A stretch of 36,603 bases of DNA from contig JAOPVX010000180.1 in assembly GCA_025965975.1 (NCBI GenBank), forward strand, positions 1-36,603, given 5' to 3'. The first letter of the stretch is position 1. Each line of letters opens with the position of its first letter. The DNA is from Mycobacterium sp. (GTDB lineage: Bacteria > Actinomycetota > Actinomycetes > Mycobacteriales > Mycobacteriaceae). The notes under the pieces were generated by a model, which saw only the letters and a program-made list of their open reading frames with translations, was not told the DNA's origin and ran no database searches. This document shows positions 16,517 to 25,092 of the stretch, one piece after another. A program made the position numbers and the translations under genes.

Positions 16517-17727
16517 CTGACCCCAGTCCGGTCAGTGGTGGCGAGAAGCTCGGTGCCGATAGTGACCAACGCCGCATCGATGCCTGCATGGTTGCGAAGC
16601 GACCGGGTAAGTGCGATGTCGTTCATCATCGTCTGAACGGCCTGCACTCGGATCCGGGCCGCCACGGCGTCCCACTGCGGGTGCACCTCGCGCAGCAGGC
16701 TCACCCACTCGGCGATATACGCATACTGAGCAGCCCTGGTTCGATGGCGTTCCGGTTCGGGCAGGTGCTCCGCCTCCGAAACGAGCACCTGGATGAGATG
16801 CGGGTTATCGAGGACGAAGGCGCAATAGCTGCCGAGCAATCGATTCAGCCCGTCATGTGGATCCGATGCCGCAGCGAATGCGCGGTGCATGTCCATCCGC
16901 AACCATTCATCACCGCGGAGCATGGCGGCGACCAAAATGTCTGACTTGGCCGCAAAATGGTTGTAGACGCTTGGCCCGCTAATACCGACACTGCCACCGA
17001 TATCTTCTGTGCTCACACCCGCGAACCCCTTGGCCGCGAAGAGCTTTGTCGCCCCGGTCAGGATCGCTTCGCGGCGCGATTGTGTCCGCAGCGTCCTCGT
17101 CTTGGGACTTTGGGTGGGAGGCGATGGCGGCAGCCGTATCGGAGCGTCCACGACGGTGGTGATCAATCCGCCGAGGAGAGTGGTTAATTCGGGTTCAGGC
17201 AGGACCAGGCTGTGAAGTGACACGCTGGTCGCGACCGCGAGCCCCGACCAGGCCAGCACGTCCGCTTCGACCGCAGCGAGGCCGGGGCGTCGTGCTCGGA
17301 TCAGCGCGGCGAACCGTGCTGCGATCTGCTCGACCGCCGCCCCGAATTTCGCTCGGTCGCCTGCGGACAGCTGCCGCGCCTCGCGCTGCCAGAGCACTCC
17401 CGCGCCGCGATGCCTGAGCACGACTACGGCCAGCGTTGCCGCCACATCAGACGACTGTTCGTTCTCGGCAAGGTTGATCGCATCGTCGAGTGTGTTGAGC
17501 GCATCACCCACCACCGCGGCGAGCACGTCTCGTTTGCCGCGAAAATGCCGGTACAACGCCGACGGTCCGATCGCGACCGCCTCGGCGACATCTCCCATGC
17601 CGACGGCCGCGTATCCCTTGCGGGAGAACAGATCCGCGGCGGCAGCGATGATAAGCTGTCTCCGGTTCGCCGGGCGGGTACCTCGCGCCGGACGGCCAAC
17701 AGATCGCTCTGCCGGACCCGCGGTCAT
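16513..17727 (-). CDS. Double TetR-domain transcriptional regulator
   Basis: 404 residues containing two complete TetR units. The first HTH is near residues 20-70 (RRQLIIAAAADLFSRKGYAA, GPSALYRHFRGKRDVLAAVV), the second near 215-265 (RREAILTGATKLFAAKGFAG, GPSVYNHFAAKSDILVAAML), each followed by its own helical ligand domain and joined by a Pro/Ser/Thr linker. ATG 17727 overlaps the stop of the acyl-CoA synthetase by 1 nt (TGATG), and its stop overlaps the hydrolase start. A single chain with two DNA-binding domains may act as a pseudo-dimer. It presumably controls this catabolic operon in response to an acyl-CoA. The frame is fully intact although its neighbours are broken. Confidence 0.88.
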   Translation of the reverse strand: MTAGPAERSVGRPARGTRPANRRQLIIAAAADLFSRKGYAAVGMGDVAEAVAIGPSALYRHFRGKRDVLAAVVGDALNTLDDAINLAENEQSSDVAATLAVVVLRHRGAGVLWQREARQLSAGDRAKFGAAVEQIAARFAALIRARRPGLAAVEADVLAWSGLAVATSVSLHSLVLPEPELTTLLGGLITTVVDAPIRLPPSPPTQSPKTRTLRTQSRREAILTGATKLFAAKGFAGVSTEDIGGSVGISGPSVYNHFAAKSDILVAAMLRGDEWLRMDMHRAFAAASDPHDGLNRLLGSYCAFVLDNPHLIQVLVSEAEHLPEPERHRTRAAQYAYIAEWVSLLREVHPQWDAVAARIRVQAVQTMMNDIALTRSLRNHAGIDAALVTIGTELLATTDRTGVR

Positions 17728-19274
17728 CAGGACACCTGATTTCCAGCGTCGTCCCAATATCGTTTGCGAAGTTCGCGTTTGAGGATCTTGCCGGCGCCGG
17801 ACATCGGTAACGCGTCGACGAAGTCGACACTGCGCGGTGCCTTGTAGCCGGCGATGAGTGTCTTGCAATGCGTGCGGATCTCGTCCACGGTCGCCCGCTG
17901 GCCCCCCAACAGCACCACCACAGCGTGGACCCGTTCGCCCCAATCGGGGTCGGGCACACCGATCACCGCGCATGCTGCCACCGCAGGATGGCTGGCCAAC
18001 GCGTTCTCCACCTCAGCGGAGTACACGTTCTCACCGCCCGTGATGATCATGTCCTTGATTCGGTCGACGATGAAGATGTAACCGTTCTCGTCCATCCGAC
18101 CGCCGTCGCCGGTGTGCATCCAGCCGTCGCGAATCGCTGCGGCGGTGTCGTCGGGCCGGTTCCAGTAGCCGAGCATCACGTTGTCGCCGCGGGCAACGAC
18201 CTCGCCGACCTCGCCATTGGCCACGTCGTGGCCGCCGGGGTCGACGATGCGGACCTCGACGTGCGGCGCCGCGCGCCCCGCCGCCCCGCGCAGCGCCGGG
18301 TTGTCGTGGTCGGCTGGCATCAGCAGCGCCACCATCGGCGCCATTTCGGTCATGCCATAGCCTTGCGTGAAACCGACCGCAGGTAGCGCCTTGCGGGCCC
18401 GCTCCAACAGCGCCTCCGGCATCGGTGATGCGCCGTACACCAGGTGCACAAGGCTCGACAGGTCAGTGTCGGCGATCGCCGGATCATCGACCAGCATCTG
18501 GATCATCGTCGGCACCAACAACGTGTCGGTGACCCGGTGCTCAGCGATCGCCCGCATGACCTCTGCCGGGCTGAACATCGGCACCATCACATGGGTCGAG
18601 CCGACCAGGCACGCTGACGTCCATGCACCGAAGGCTGCGAGGTGAAACATTGGCGCCGCGTGCATGATCCGGCCGCGCGGCGTGATGAACTGGCCTGACG
18701 CGAGGCCGCCGAGCGCGGAGGTGAGCACGTTATTGTGGGACAGCATCACCCCCTTGGGGTGACCCGTGGTGCCCCCCGTGTAGAAAACACCGAGCAACTC
18801 GTCGCCCCCGCAGCGGGTGTCCTCCACCGGCCGGCTCTCGGTGATCAACGCTTCGTAGCCCAACGCGCCGGAAGGTAGTTCATCATCCCCGCAGAAGATC
18901 ACGGACGCCAGGCCTGAATATTGCTCGCGCAGTGCCGGAATCATCGGGGTGAAGGCATCGTCGACGAACAACACCCGGGTGTCGGATTCGCGCAGCGAAT
19001 ACGCGATCTCGGCGGGACTCCACCGAATGTTCACCGGGTTGACCGCCGCCCCTACCCATGCCACCGCATAGAGGAACTCGTGGTAGCGATCGGAATTGAG
19101 TGAAAGGATGCCGACACGGTCTCCGCGTTGCACACCCAACTCGGCCAGCGCACCGGCAAGGTGCGCGATCCGGTCAACCGATTCGGCCACCGTGCGGATG
19201 CGGTCGCGGCAGATCGTCGCCGGGCGGTCGGGGTTCTGCTGCAGGTTGCGATGCAGCGATTGGGTCAGATACAT
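17727..19274 (-). CDS. Class I adenylate-forming acyl-CoA synthetase (FadD-like)
   Basis: 515 residues, ATG 19274 with GAGGAG 5 nt upstream. Adenylation motifs are intact: P-loop FYTGGTTGHPKGVMLSHNN, QGYGMTEMAP, DGWMHTGDGG, hinge VDRIKDMIITGGENVYSAEV and the catalytic Lys near the end in SGAGKILKRELR. It activates a carboxylic acid (fatty acid, side chain or aromatic acid) to its CoA thioester using ATP. The gene follows an acyl-CoA dehydrogenase remnant by about 20 nt and is coupled to the double TetR gene, i.e. a beta-oxidation-like operon. Substrate not predictable from sequence. Confidence 0.9.
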   Translation of the reverse strand: MYLTQSLHRNLQQNPDRPATICRDRIRTVAESVDRIAHLAGALAELGVQRGDRVGILSLNSDRYHEFLYAVAWVGAAVNPVNIRWSPAEIAYSLRESDTRVLFVDDAFTPMIPALREQYSGLASVIFCGDDELPSGALGYEALITESRPVEDTRCGGDELLGVFYTGGTTGHPKGVMLSHNNVLTSALGGLASGQFITPRGRIMHAAPMFHLAAFGAWTSACLVGSTHVMVPMFSPAEVMRAIAEHRVTDTLLVPTMIQMLVDDPAIADTDLSSLVHLVYGASPMPEALLERARKALPAVGFTQGYGMTEMAPMVALLMPADHDNPALRGAAGRAAPHVEVRIVDPGGHDVANGEVGEVVARGDNVMLGYWNRPDDTAAAIRDGWMHTGDGGRMDENGYIFIVDRIKDMIITGGENVYSAEVENALASHPAVAACAVIGVPDPDWGERVHAVVVLLGGQRATVDEIRTHCKTLIAGYKAPRSVDFVDALPMSGAGKILKRELRKRYWDDAGNQVS

Positions 19275-19294
19275 ATCGGCTCCTCAGATCAGCG

Positions 19295-19740
19295 CTACAG
19301 CGAGCGCGCGATCAGTTCCTTCATGACCTCGTTCGCGCCGGCGTAGATCTTCTGGGCCCGCGAGTCGATGAACATCCGGGCGATCGGGTACTCGAGCATG
19401 TACCCGTAACCACCGAACAGCTGCACACATCGATCAAGTACCCCAACCTGCATATCGGTGACCCAGGCTTTGGCCATCGACGCGGTCGTCGCATCGAGCT
19501 CGCCCCGCAGGTGCCGTACGATGCAGTCGTCGATGAACACCCTCGCGATCCGGGCGATGTGGCGCACTCGGCGAGTTCGAACCGGGTGTTCTGCATATCG
19601 AACAGCGGCTTGCCGAACGCGTCACGGCTGTTGGTGTACTTCACGGTTTCGTCGACGGCGCTCTCCAGCACGGCAACGCCGCAGACCGCGACCACGAACC
19701 GCTCGTGGGCCAGCTGTTGCATCGCGTAGCTGCACTGCCA
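19295..19740 (-). pseudogene. Acyl-CoA dehydrogenase, 5'-truncated and frameshifted
   Basis: Only the C-terminal domain remains: [40 protein letters not shown] and FELAECA in one frame, then HIARIARVFIDDCIVRHLRG and LFGGYGYMLEYPIARMFIDS to IYAGANEVMKE in the next. The switch at about 19560 is explained by one missing base in the codon after GCC. The N-terminal FAD and substrate domains are absent; the sequence enters directly from a thiolase at about 19740. Family role: FAD-dependent alpha,beta-desaturation of acyl-CoA. Non-functional as it stands. Confidence 0.8.
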
Positions 19741-20179
19741 TCGGGGCTTGCTCGTCCCATCCCTGCAGCGCCTTCGTGCTGTCGTCGAAGCGGGTGAAAG
19801 CGCTTGGCCGGTCGCTCCATATCGAACCGAGTGCACCGCGCATCATCTGCTCGAAGCCGAGGGCCATCACGCAGTCGGCTGCGCCCGTCTCGATCGCCTG
19901 CCGCGCCAAGAACAGCGCGGACGAGCCTGTCGAACAGTTGTTGTTGACGTTGAGGATCGGAATTCCGGTCTGCCCAAGCCCATACAACGCGGTCTGGCCC
20001 GACGTCGAGTCGCCGTAGACATAGCCCACATATCCCTGCTGCACCTGTGCGTACTCGATGCCGGCATCGTCGAGAGCTTTCCGCGCGGCAGCTTCGGCCA
20101 TCACGTGGTACGACTCGGTATTTCTTGGCGTGGTGAACGGAATCATCCCGACACCCACCACCGCGACGCGTGAGCTCAT
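19738..20179 (-). pseudogene. Thiolase/lipid-transfer protein, 3'-truncated
   Basis: From ATG 20179 the frame begins [18 protein letters not shown], with the thiolase nucleophile in [20 protein letters not shown] (Cys82) and [20 protein letters not shown]. After about residue 147 ([12 protein letters not shown]) it leaves the thiolase pattern and becomes an out-of-frame acyl-CoA dehydrogenase, stopping at 19622. Full SCP-x/Ltp-type thiolases have about 390 residues, so some 60% is missing including the catalytic His and second Cys. The in-operon deletion removed the thiolase 3' part and the dehydrogenase 5' part. Confidence 0.82.
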
Positions 20180-20421
20180 CGGCGCTACTTCGATCGAAAC
20201 TATGGCAGATTCACTTAGTAGAGCACGAGCGGTAGGGCTCATACAAGTAGCATGACGGTGAACAGCCGTTTTCTGCTTCATACAGCGAAAACATGAGACC
20301 GGTAGCGTGGCCGGCGCTCCCAATATGCGACTATGCGAAATTCAGATCAGGTCAGGCCCCCCGGACTTTCTGGCACCCGAGCGAGACACTGGCGAGCAGT
20401 TGATTCGAGGCAGAGCGTCCA

Positions 20422-21177
20422 TTAGACGAACTGCTGTCCACCGTCGATGTCGTACGTCGCGCCGGTGAGCGCTGTGTTGGTCATGAGGTGGACGGCGAGA
20501 GCGGCGACGTCGGCTGGGCCGACGACGCGGCCGATGGGCAACGTCGCCCGCAGCTCATTGCGGCGCTCCTCGAGTCGATCTCCGAGCAGCGATGCCGACA
20601 ACGGGGTGTCGACGAAGCCCGCGGCGATGAGGTTCACGCGAACCGGCGCGAGCTCGAGCGCGAGGGCCGCCGTGAACGGAGGCAGCGTGGCAGTGGCCGC
20701 CGAGACGATCCCGAGACCGTGACCGACGCGCCGACCGCCGGTGCCACCCATGAGGATCAACGAGCCGCCGGGCCTAATGTTGCCCACAGTGTTGCGCGCG
20801 ACCTCAAGGCCCAGCACCACATGCCCGCTGAGCGCTTCTCGCACCTGGTCTGAGTCCATCTCGAGCAACGGCCCGTATCGCGGGCCGCCGGCCGTGACCA
20901 TCACATGGTCGATCGGTGTTGGCAGGTCTGAGAAGAACTCCCGCAGGGCAACCGAGTCATTGGCGTCGAACGCAGCGGTGCGTCGGGCGTCGGCCTCGAG
21001 CGCCGCTTGCTTCAGTCGCTCGGGATTGCGGCCGGTGAGGATGACATCGGCACCTTCCGCCCGGGCGCGTCGCGCCGTCTCGAGTCCGATGCCTGCGCTG
21101 CCGCCGATCACGACGACGGTCTGCCCAGCCAGTTCGGGTTCGCGCTGGGCGGCAACAGGAGTGGTTCCGCTGGCCAT
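20422..21177 (-). CDS. SDR family oxidoreductase without the usual Tyr-Lys pair
   Basis: 251 residues, ATG 21177 with GGAGGA 5 nt upstream. Rossmann signature VVVIGGSAGIGLETARRARA, TGRNPERL and the C-terminal ALTGATYDIDGGQQFV define an SDR. Where classical members have YxxxK, this protein reads GHGLGIVSAATATLPPFTAA, with no Tyr and Thr instead of Lys. The rest of this block (LALELAPVRVNLIAAGFVDT) is well conserved. I recall a widespread actinobacterial subgroup with the same change, so it may be functional but chemically different. It is divergent from the ABM gene over 142 bp. Confidence 0.85.
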   Translation of the reverse strand: MASGTTPVAAQREPELAGQTVVVIGGSAGIGLETARRARAEGADVILTGRNPERLKQAALEADARRTAAFDANDSVALREFFSDLPTPIDHVMVTAGGPRYGPLLEMDSDQVREALSGHVVLGLEVARNTVGNIRPGGSLILMGGTGGRRVGHGLGIVSAATATLPPFTAALALELAPVRVNLIAAGFVDTPLSASLLGDRLEERRNELRATLPIGRVVGPADVAALAVHLMTNTALTGATYDIDGGQQFV

Positions 21178-21319
21178 GGCTCCTCCGTGTCCTATCGCGA
21201 CAGCGCCGCCGCGTTAATCGTCACATGGAAAGCTTGGTCGCACCCATGAAACACAATGGCCCTTGCGACAACATCAGCGCCCCCAGCGGGACTCTTGACC
21301 ACCGACAAAGGAGACGACG

Positions 21320-21612
21320 ATGCCGGTCACGGTGATCCTTGAACTCACACTGAAGCCCGAGTCGGTGCCTGCTGCGCGCGATGTCATGCGCCGAGCGCTT
21401 CAAGATACTCGGGCATTCGACGGCAACCTCGGTACCGACGTGCTCGTCGATGAGGACGACGACGCGCACTGGGTCATCTACGAGCGCTGGGACACCGTCG
21501 AGCACGACGAGGCCTACCGCAGCTTTCGGGCAGGCGAAGGTCGGCTGACCGAGCTGCCTCCGCTGCTCGCCGCGCCCCCGTCAAAACGAGGTACAGCACT
21601 ACCGACGTCTGA
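21320..21612 (+). pseudogene. Antibiotic biosynthesis monooxygenase (ABM)-domain protein, frameshifted near the end
   Basis: ATG 21320 has AAGGAG about 7 nt upstream. The ABM ferredoxin-like fold is recognisable: VTVILELTLKPESVPAARDV, LVDEDDDAHWVIYERWDTVE, YRSFRAGEGRL. The expected family ending reads PVKTRYSTTDV then TGA at 21610-21612, but in a frame one base off. A run of five C near 21584 would restore it if it had six. Without the shift the frame continues in phase through the downstream cutinase as one 455-residue reading, which I judge artificial. Similar proteins are cofactor-free monooxygenases or quinol-related enzymes. Confidence 0.7.
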
Positions 21613-21787
21613 TCGCCAGCGTGCTCCCGCGGGGGCGCGACGAATTTCAGACTCGAGCCTCACGGCATCGGCGGGTGGCGCCGATCAAGTATCAGAAGGG
21701 CGGTCGAGCAAAAGGTGCAGCAGCGCAAATAGACGCCGGACTTGCGCTCAACGCGCGTCTGGCGTCGCGATATGTCAGCATTGGTCC

Positions 21788-22687
21788 GTGAGGCGACGCC
21801 ACATCGCTGGAATGATCGGTGCTGCGGCGTCGGTGACGTGGGCGATGCAGATCGCGCCGACGCCTGCGGCGCACGCGGCGGGGTGCCCCGACGCCGAGGT
21901 GGTATTCGCGCGCGGCACCACAGAGGCGCCCGGTGTTGGCCCAACGGGACAGGCGTTCGTCGACTCGCTGCGCTCACATGTCGGCCCGAAGTCGGTCGGG
22001 GTGTACGCGGTCGACTATCCCGCCACCACCGACTTCCCCACCGCCGTCGATGGAATTACGGACGCGCGAACACATGTCCTTACCACCGCGGCGAACTGTC
22101 CCCACACCAAGATGGTGCTCGCCGGATTCTCCCAAGGTGCCGCGGTGATGGGCTTCGTCACCGCCAACGCGGTGCCCGACGGGGTTTCGCCTTCGGATGT
22201 GCCTGCGCCTTTGCCGCCCGACGTGGCCAACAACGTCGCCGCGGTAGCGCTGTTCGGAAAACCGTCGGTGCGATTCATGCACGCAATCAATGACCCGCCG
22301 GTCGCCATCGGTCCCCAATATCTTCCCAAAACCATCGACCTGTGTGTCGACAATGACCTGGTGTGCGATTCACACGGGACGAGCTTTTCCGCGCACAACG
22401 AGTACGTAGACGCCGGCATGGTCGACCAGGGAGCAGCGTTCGTCGCAAGTGAACTCCAGGCGAGTTGGGCCGCGGACGTGCCGGTGCCCCCGGCGCCGCC
22501 CGCTGGGGGCCCGGCTCCGTCGCCGCTCACGGCGTCAGCGCCTCTGACACCTCCCGTGCCTGCAGCTGGACTTGCACCACCGGCGCCCGCTGCTGGACCA
22601 TCGCCGCATTTGCCGTCCACGCCGCTGACACCTCCAGGGCCTGTAGTTCCGGTTGCACCGCCGCAGCCTGTCGGGCCGCTCGCCTGA
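21788..22687 (+). CDS. Cutinase-like secreted esterase with Pro-rich tail
   Basis: 299 residues from GTG 21788, which gives a basic start (RRRH) and a signal peptide ending near AAHAAG. An in-frame upstream extension into the ABM gene is rejected. The full triad is visible: Ser115 in LAGFSQGAAVM, Asp190 in DLCVDNDLVC, His203 in SAHNEYVDAGM. The last 70 residues are Pro/Ala-rich, likely a cell-wall-spanning or disordered tail. Role: extracellular hydrolysis of lipid or polyester ester bonds. It is a paralogue of the His-less cutinase at 11929. Confidence 0.88.
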   Translation: MRRRHIAGMIGAAASVTWAMQIAPTPAAHAAGCPDAEVVFARGTTEAPGVGPTGQAFVDSLRSHVGPKSVGVYAVDYPATTDFPTAVDGITDARTHVLTTAANCPHTKMVLAGFSQGAAVMGFVTANAVPDGVSPSDVPAPLPPDVANNVAAVALFGKPSVRFMHAINDPPVAIGPQYLPKTIDLCVDNDLVCDSHGTSFSAHNEYVDAGMVDQGAAFVASELQASWAADVPVPPAPPAGGPAPSPLTASAPLTPPVPAAGLAPPAPAAGPSPHLPSTPLTPPGPVVPVAPPQPVGPLA

Positions 22688-22796
22688 TTTCTCGAAAGAT
22701 CCATCCGCGCACGGTATTTCGTGTCAGCGCGTGCGGTGTGGCGCGCCATAGTTGATCGACGTCCACGCTCGTCCGGGCGCGTACCAAATGAGCAGT

Positions 22797-24113
22797 TCAG
22801 ACGGTCTCGGCGGTCATCGACGAAAAGCCGGTCGCGCTCAGCCGCGCGGCCACCGCCGCAGCCAGAAAGCATCCAAGCGCCGTCCACCCCGCAAAACCGC
22901 TCAGCCCGTCCTTGGCCATCAGCAGCAGCGCCACGCCCGATACGCATATGAGTGCACCGGCCGCGGTCGACCTGACGCCGACGGCGCGAACCGGCGCGTC
23001 CCACCACGGCAGCCGGCGATGCTCGAGCGGTGCGAGCAGTCGGAACGCCACAGCCATGACGACCGTGAACACGAGCTCCCGCAGCGCTAGGACGCCCACG
23101 AACCCCGGCGCGTTGACGTCGTATGCGTCGAGGCCGACGGCATGCAGGGAGAAGGTGGCGACCGCGATCGCGGGGATGTGCCAGAGATAGAGCGTCATCG
23201 CTCCCCCGTTGCCCACCGCGACGGCGTGCCAGATGCGCGGCCGCGCGGCCCACCGCCGGATGGCGTCCGCGGCCGCCACGAACACGCACGACATCCACGT
23301 GCATTGCAGCGCAAGCAACAGCGTGGGCGGCGACACGTTGGACATGCGCTCGGTTCCGGTGACGACCAGCGAGAGGTCGTACGGCCCTGCCATGGCGAGC
23401 ACGATCTGCGCGACGAGCGCCGATGCGGCGACGGCGAGGGCTGCACGCGGCCCGATCAGTCGGCGCGCATACGCCACCCCGATCACGACGGGGATGAGCC
23501 AGACGATGAGGTAGTTGGCGGCGCCGGCCTCGGGCGTGCTGACGGCGATCCGGATCCCGTCGCACGCCGCCGCGGCCGCGAGCAGGGACGCGACCACGAA
23601 TGCGACCGCGCGCCAAGAACGCAGCCTGGTCAGCGCCGGCACGAAGGCGAGCACCACCAGGTACACGCCAAGGAACCACAGGAGCGCGACGCACTCGCGC
23701 CCGAGAGCAGCGGCGGACTCCGCTCCGAGCAGCGTGCGCGTGACGAGAAGACCGACCGCCCACGCCGCCAGGTACCAGAACACGGGTCGGCACAATCGCT
23801 GTGCGCGGGTGAACAGCCACGTGCCCCACGGTGTGCCCGAGCGCCAGCCGTAGGCGCCCGCCGCGCCGCCTGCGAGGAAGAACAGCGGCATGACCTGCAC
23901 CACCCACGTGACCGGGGCGATCGCAGGCAGCTCGCCGAGCAGGTTGCCGATCCGCAGACCGTCGGTGTCGATCGTGGCGAGCAGCAGAGCGCAGTGTCCG
24001 AAAATGACGACCACCAGTGCGGCGAGCCGAGCGACGTCGACGGCGCGGTCACGGCCGGGTGACGTGTTGTCGGCGACCGTGCTTCTGTTGGACACGGGCT
24101 TTGTGGGCGGCAT
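22797..24113 (-). CDS. Acyltransferase family 3 integral membrane protein
   Basis: 438 residues from ATG 24113. A longer frame to 24263 has no better start. After a hydrophilic N-terminus comes RDRAVDVARLAALVVVIFGH with the Arg and His typical of acyltransferase-3 proteins, then about ten hydrophobic segments, including MPLFFLAGGAAGAYGWRSGT and GGAMTLYLWHIPAIAV. The family transfers acyl groups to sugars or lipids on the outer face of the membrane. Closely related proteins in mycobacteria have no known substrate. It converges with the intact cutinase gene, 109 bp apart. Confidence 0.82.
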   Translation of the reverse strand: MPPTKPVSNRSTVADNTSPGRDRAVDVARLAALVVVIFGHCALLLATIDTDGLRIGNLLGELPAIAPVTWVVQVMPLFFLAGGAAGAYGWRSGTPWGTWLFTRAQRLCRPVFWYLAAWAVGLLVTRTLLGAESAAALGRECVALLWFLGVYLVVLAFVPALTRLRSWRAVAFVVASLLAAAAACDGIRIAVSTPEAGAANYLIVWLIPVVIGVAYARRLIGPRAALAVAASALVAQIVLAMAGPYDLSLVVTGTERMSNVSPPTLLLALQCTWMSCVFVAAADAIRRWAARPRIWHAVAVGNGGAMTLYLWHIPAIAVATFSLHAVGLDAYDVNAPGFVGVLALRELVFTVVMAVAFRLLAPLEHRRLPWWDAPVRAVGVRSTAAGALICVSGVALLLMAKDGLSGFAGWTALGCFLAAAVAARLSATGFSSMTAETV

Positions 24114-24369
24114 GATGCCAGCATGCCGGGCCGGTGGACCCGACGGATGAGTAGTACTACGCGCTGGCCGGGCTGACTGGTCGGGCTGACTGTGTTTGAA
24201 CCTGCGAGCACTTAACCCCAGTTGGCCTGGAGGCGTTTCGCAGCGTGTCACAGTGGCGCTCAAATCGCGGCGACCTGCGGGAACCGTCTCACGTCGTCTC
24301 TGGTTGTATCGACGTAACCCGTGGGACTGACATCAACGTGGTGACAATGATGCCGTCGGCGCTCCATCT

Positions 24370-24755
24370 TCACGCCCGCGCCGCGGGCTTGTTATGCGCA
24401 GCAGCGACCTTTGGCGCTGAGCGCGTTGATGGTGCCGCCCGTCCCGTTTGGCCCCTCTCGCGCGGGACCTTCGCAGCCTTCTGACGCCGGGGCCGATCAA
24501 TCGGCCGTACCTCAAACGTCAATCCAACAGCGGGCAGCATATTCACCAGAGCATCCAAGCTGAACTTGTGCAGCTTCCCATTCACTAGGTCCGAGAGCCG
24601 AGGCTGGTTGACATGAAGAATCTCCGCGCCTCGGTTTGAGTCCACCCCATCCCCTCGACGCGCTCTTCAATGGCAATCATCAACAGCGAACACGCGGTAA
24701 TATTCGCCGCCTCCCCTGGAGTATCGGCGATGTCGTAGAACACGCTCCTAGCCAT
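24370..24755 (-). pseudogene. XRE/HigA-like antitoxin, frameshifted
   Basis: From ATG 24755 the frame gives MARSVFYDIADTPGEAANI and MGWTQTEA, then loses the family pattern. The next frame continues AEILHVNQPRLSDLVNGKLH and FSLDALVNMLPAVGLTFEV, the helix-turn-helix of short XRE antitoxins, ending in a basic Ala-rich tail at 24370. One missing base after the GAG codon at about 24625 explains the switch. The start overlaps the end of the toxin remnant by 8 nt (ATGGCTAG), the classic toxin-first arrangement of HigBA-type pairs. Confidence 0.75.
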
Positions 24756-24979
24756 TTTTCGCCTCCTTGTACCGCTGGTTGGCCTTATCAATATCCGGCT
24801 TGGGGGTCGTTGTGATTTCTGCTCAAATACGTGCAGGAGATGAACCGTGTTCCGGAACTTCGCCGCGTATCAGGCGTGCGATGCCATCCTCGTCCGATAC
24901 CCGGATCTCGTAGGCCCCAGCGCCAACGGCTGGACGCGAACTGGCTTGTGCCGAGCCATTCGACCGGCTTGAGCTCCAC
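24748..24979 (-). pseudogene. HigB/phage Gp49-like toxin remnant
   Basis: Pieces of a Gp49-type toxin appear in three frames: VELKPVEWLGTS from GTG 24979, GAYEIRVSDEDGIARLI, VHLLHVFEQKSQ, and TPKPDIDKANQRYKEAKNG ending in TAG at 24748-24750. Intact members have about 110-120 residues; here the middle is deleted and two more shifts are needed. The family cleaves mRNA on the ribosome. This copy must be dead. Confidence 0.72.
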
Positions 24980-25092
24980 TCCATGACTATGTCTGAACGG
25001 ATATGATCCCTGCACGTCTGAGACCAACGTGGCATGCCGAGTGGTGCCCACAAGTCTCCTCTAATGCGCCGTGACCGGCCAGAATGTGAGTT

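Noticed and set aside
21320-22687. Single 455-residue ABM-cutinase fusion protein
   Set aside because: The linker between the domains has no protein-like composition, a normal ABM ending exists one base off, and the cutinase has its own start and signal peptide.
22015-23907. 630-residue minus-strand open frame
   Set aside because: It is a shadow of the intact cutinase and of the acyltransferase gene in another frame; no protein pattern.
24162-24186. CGGGCTGACT occurring twice in tandem
   Set aside because: Only two copies with no link to a gene or promoter; too weak to call a functional repeat.
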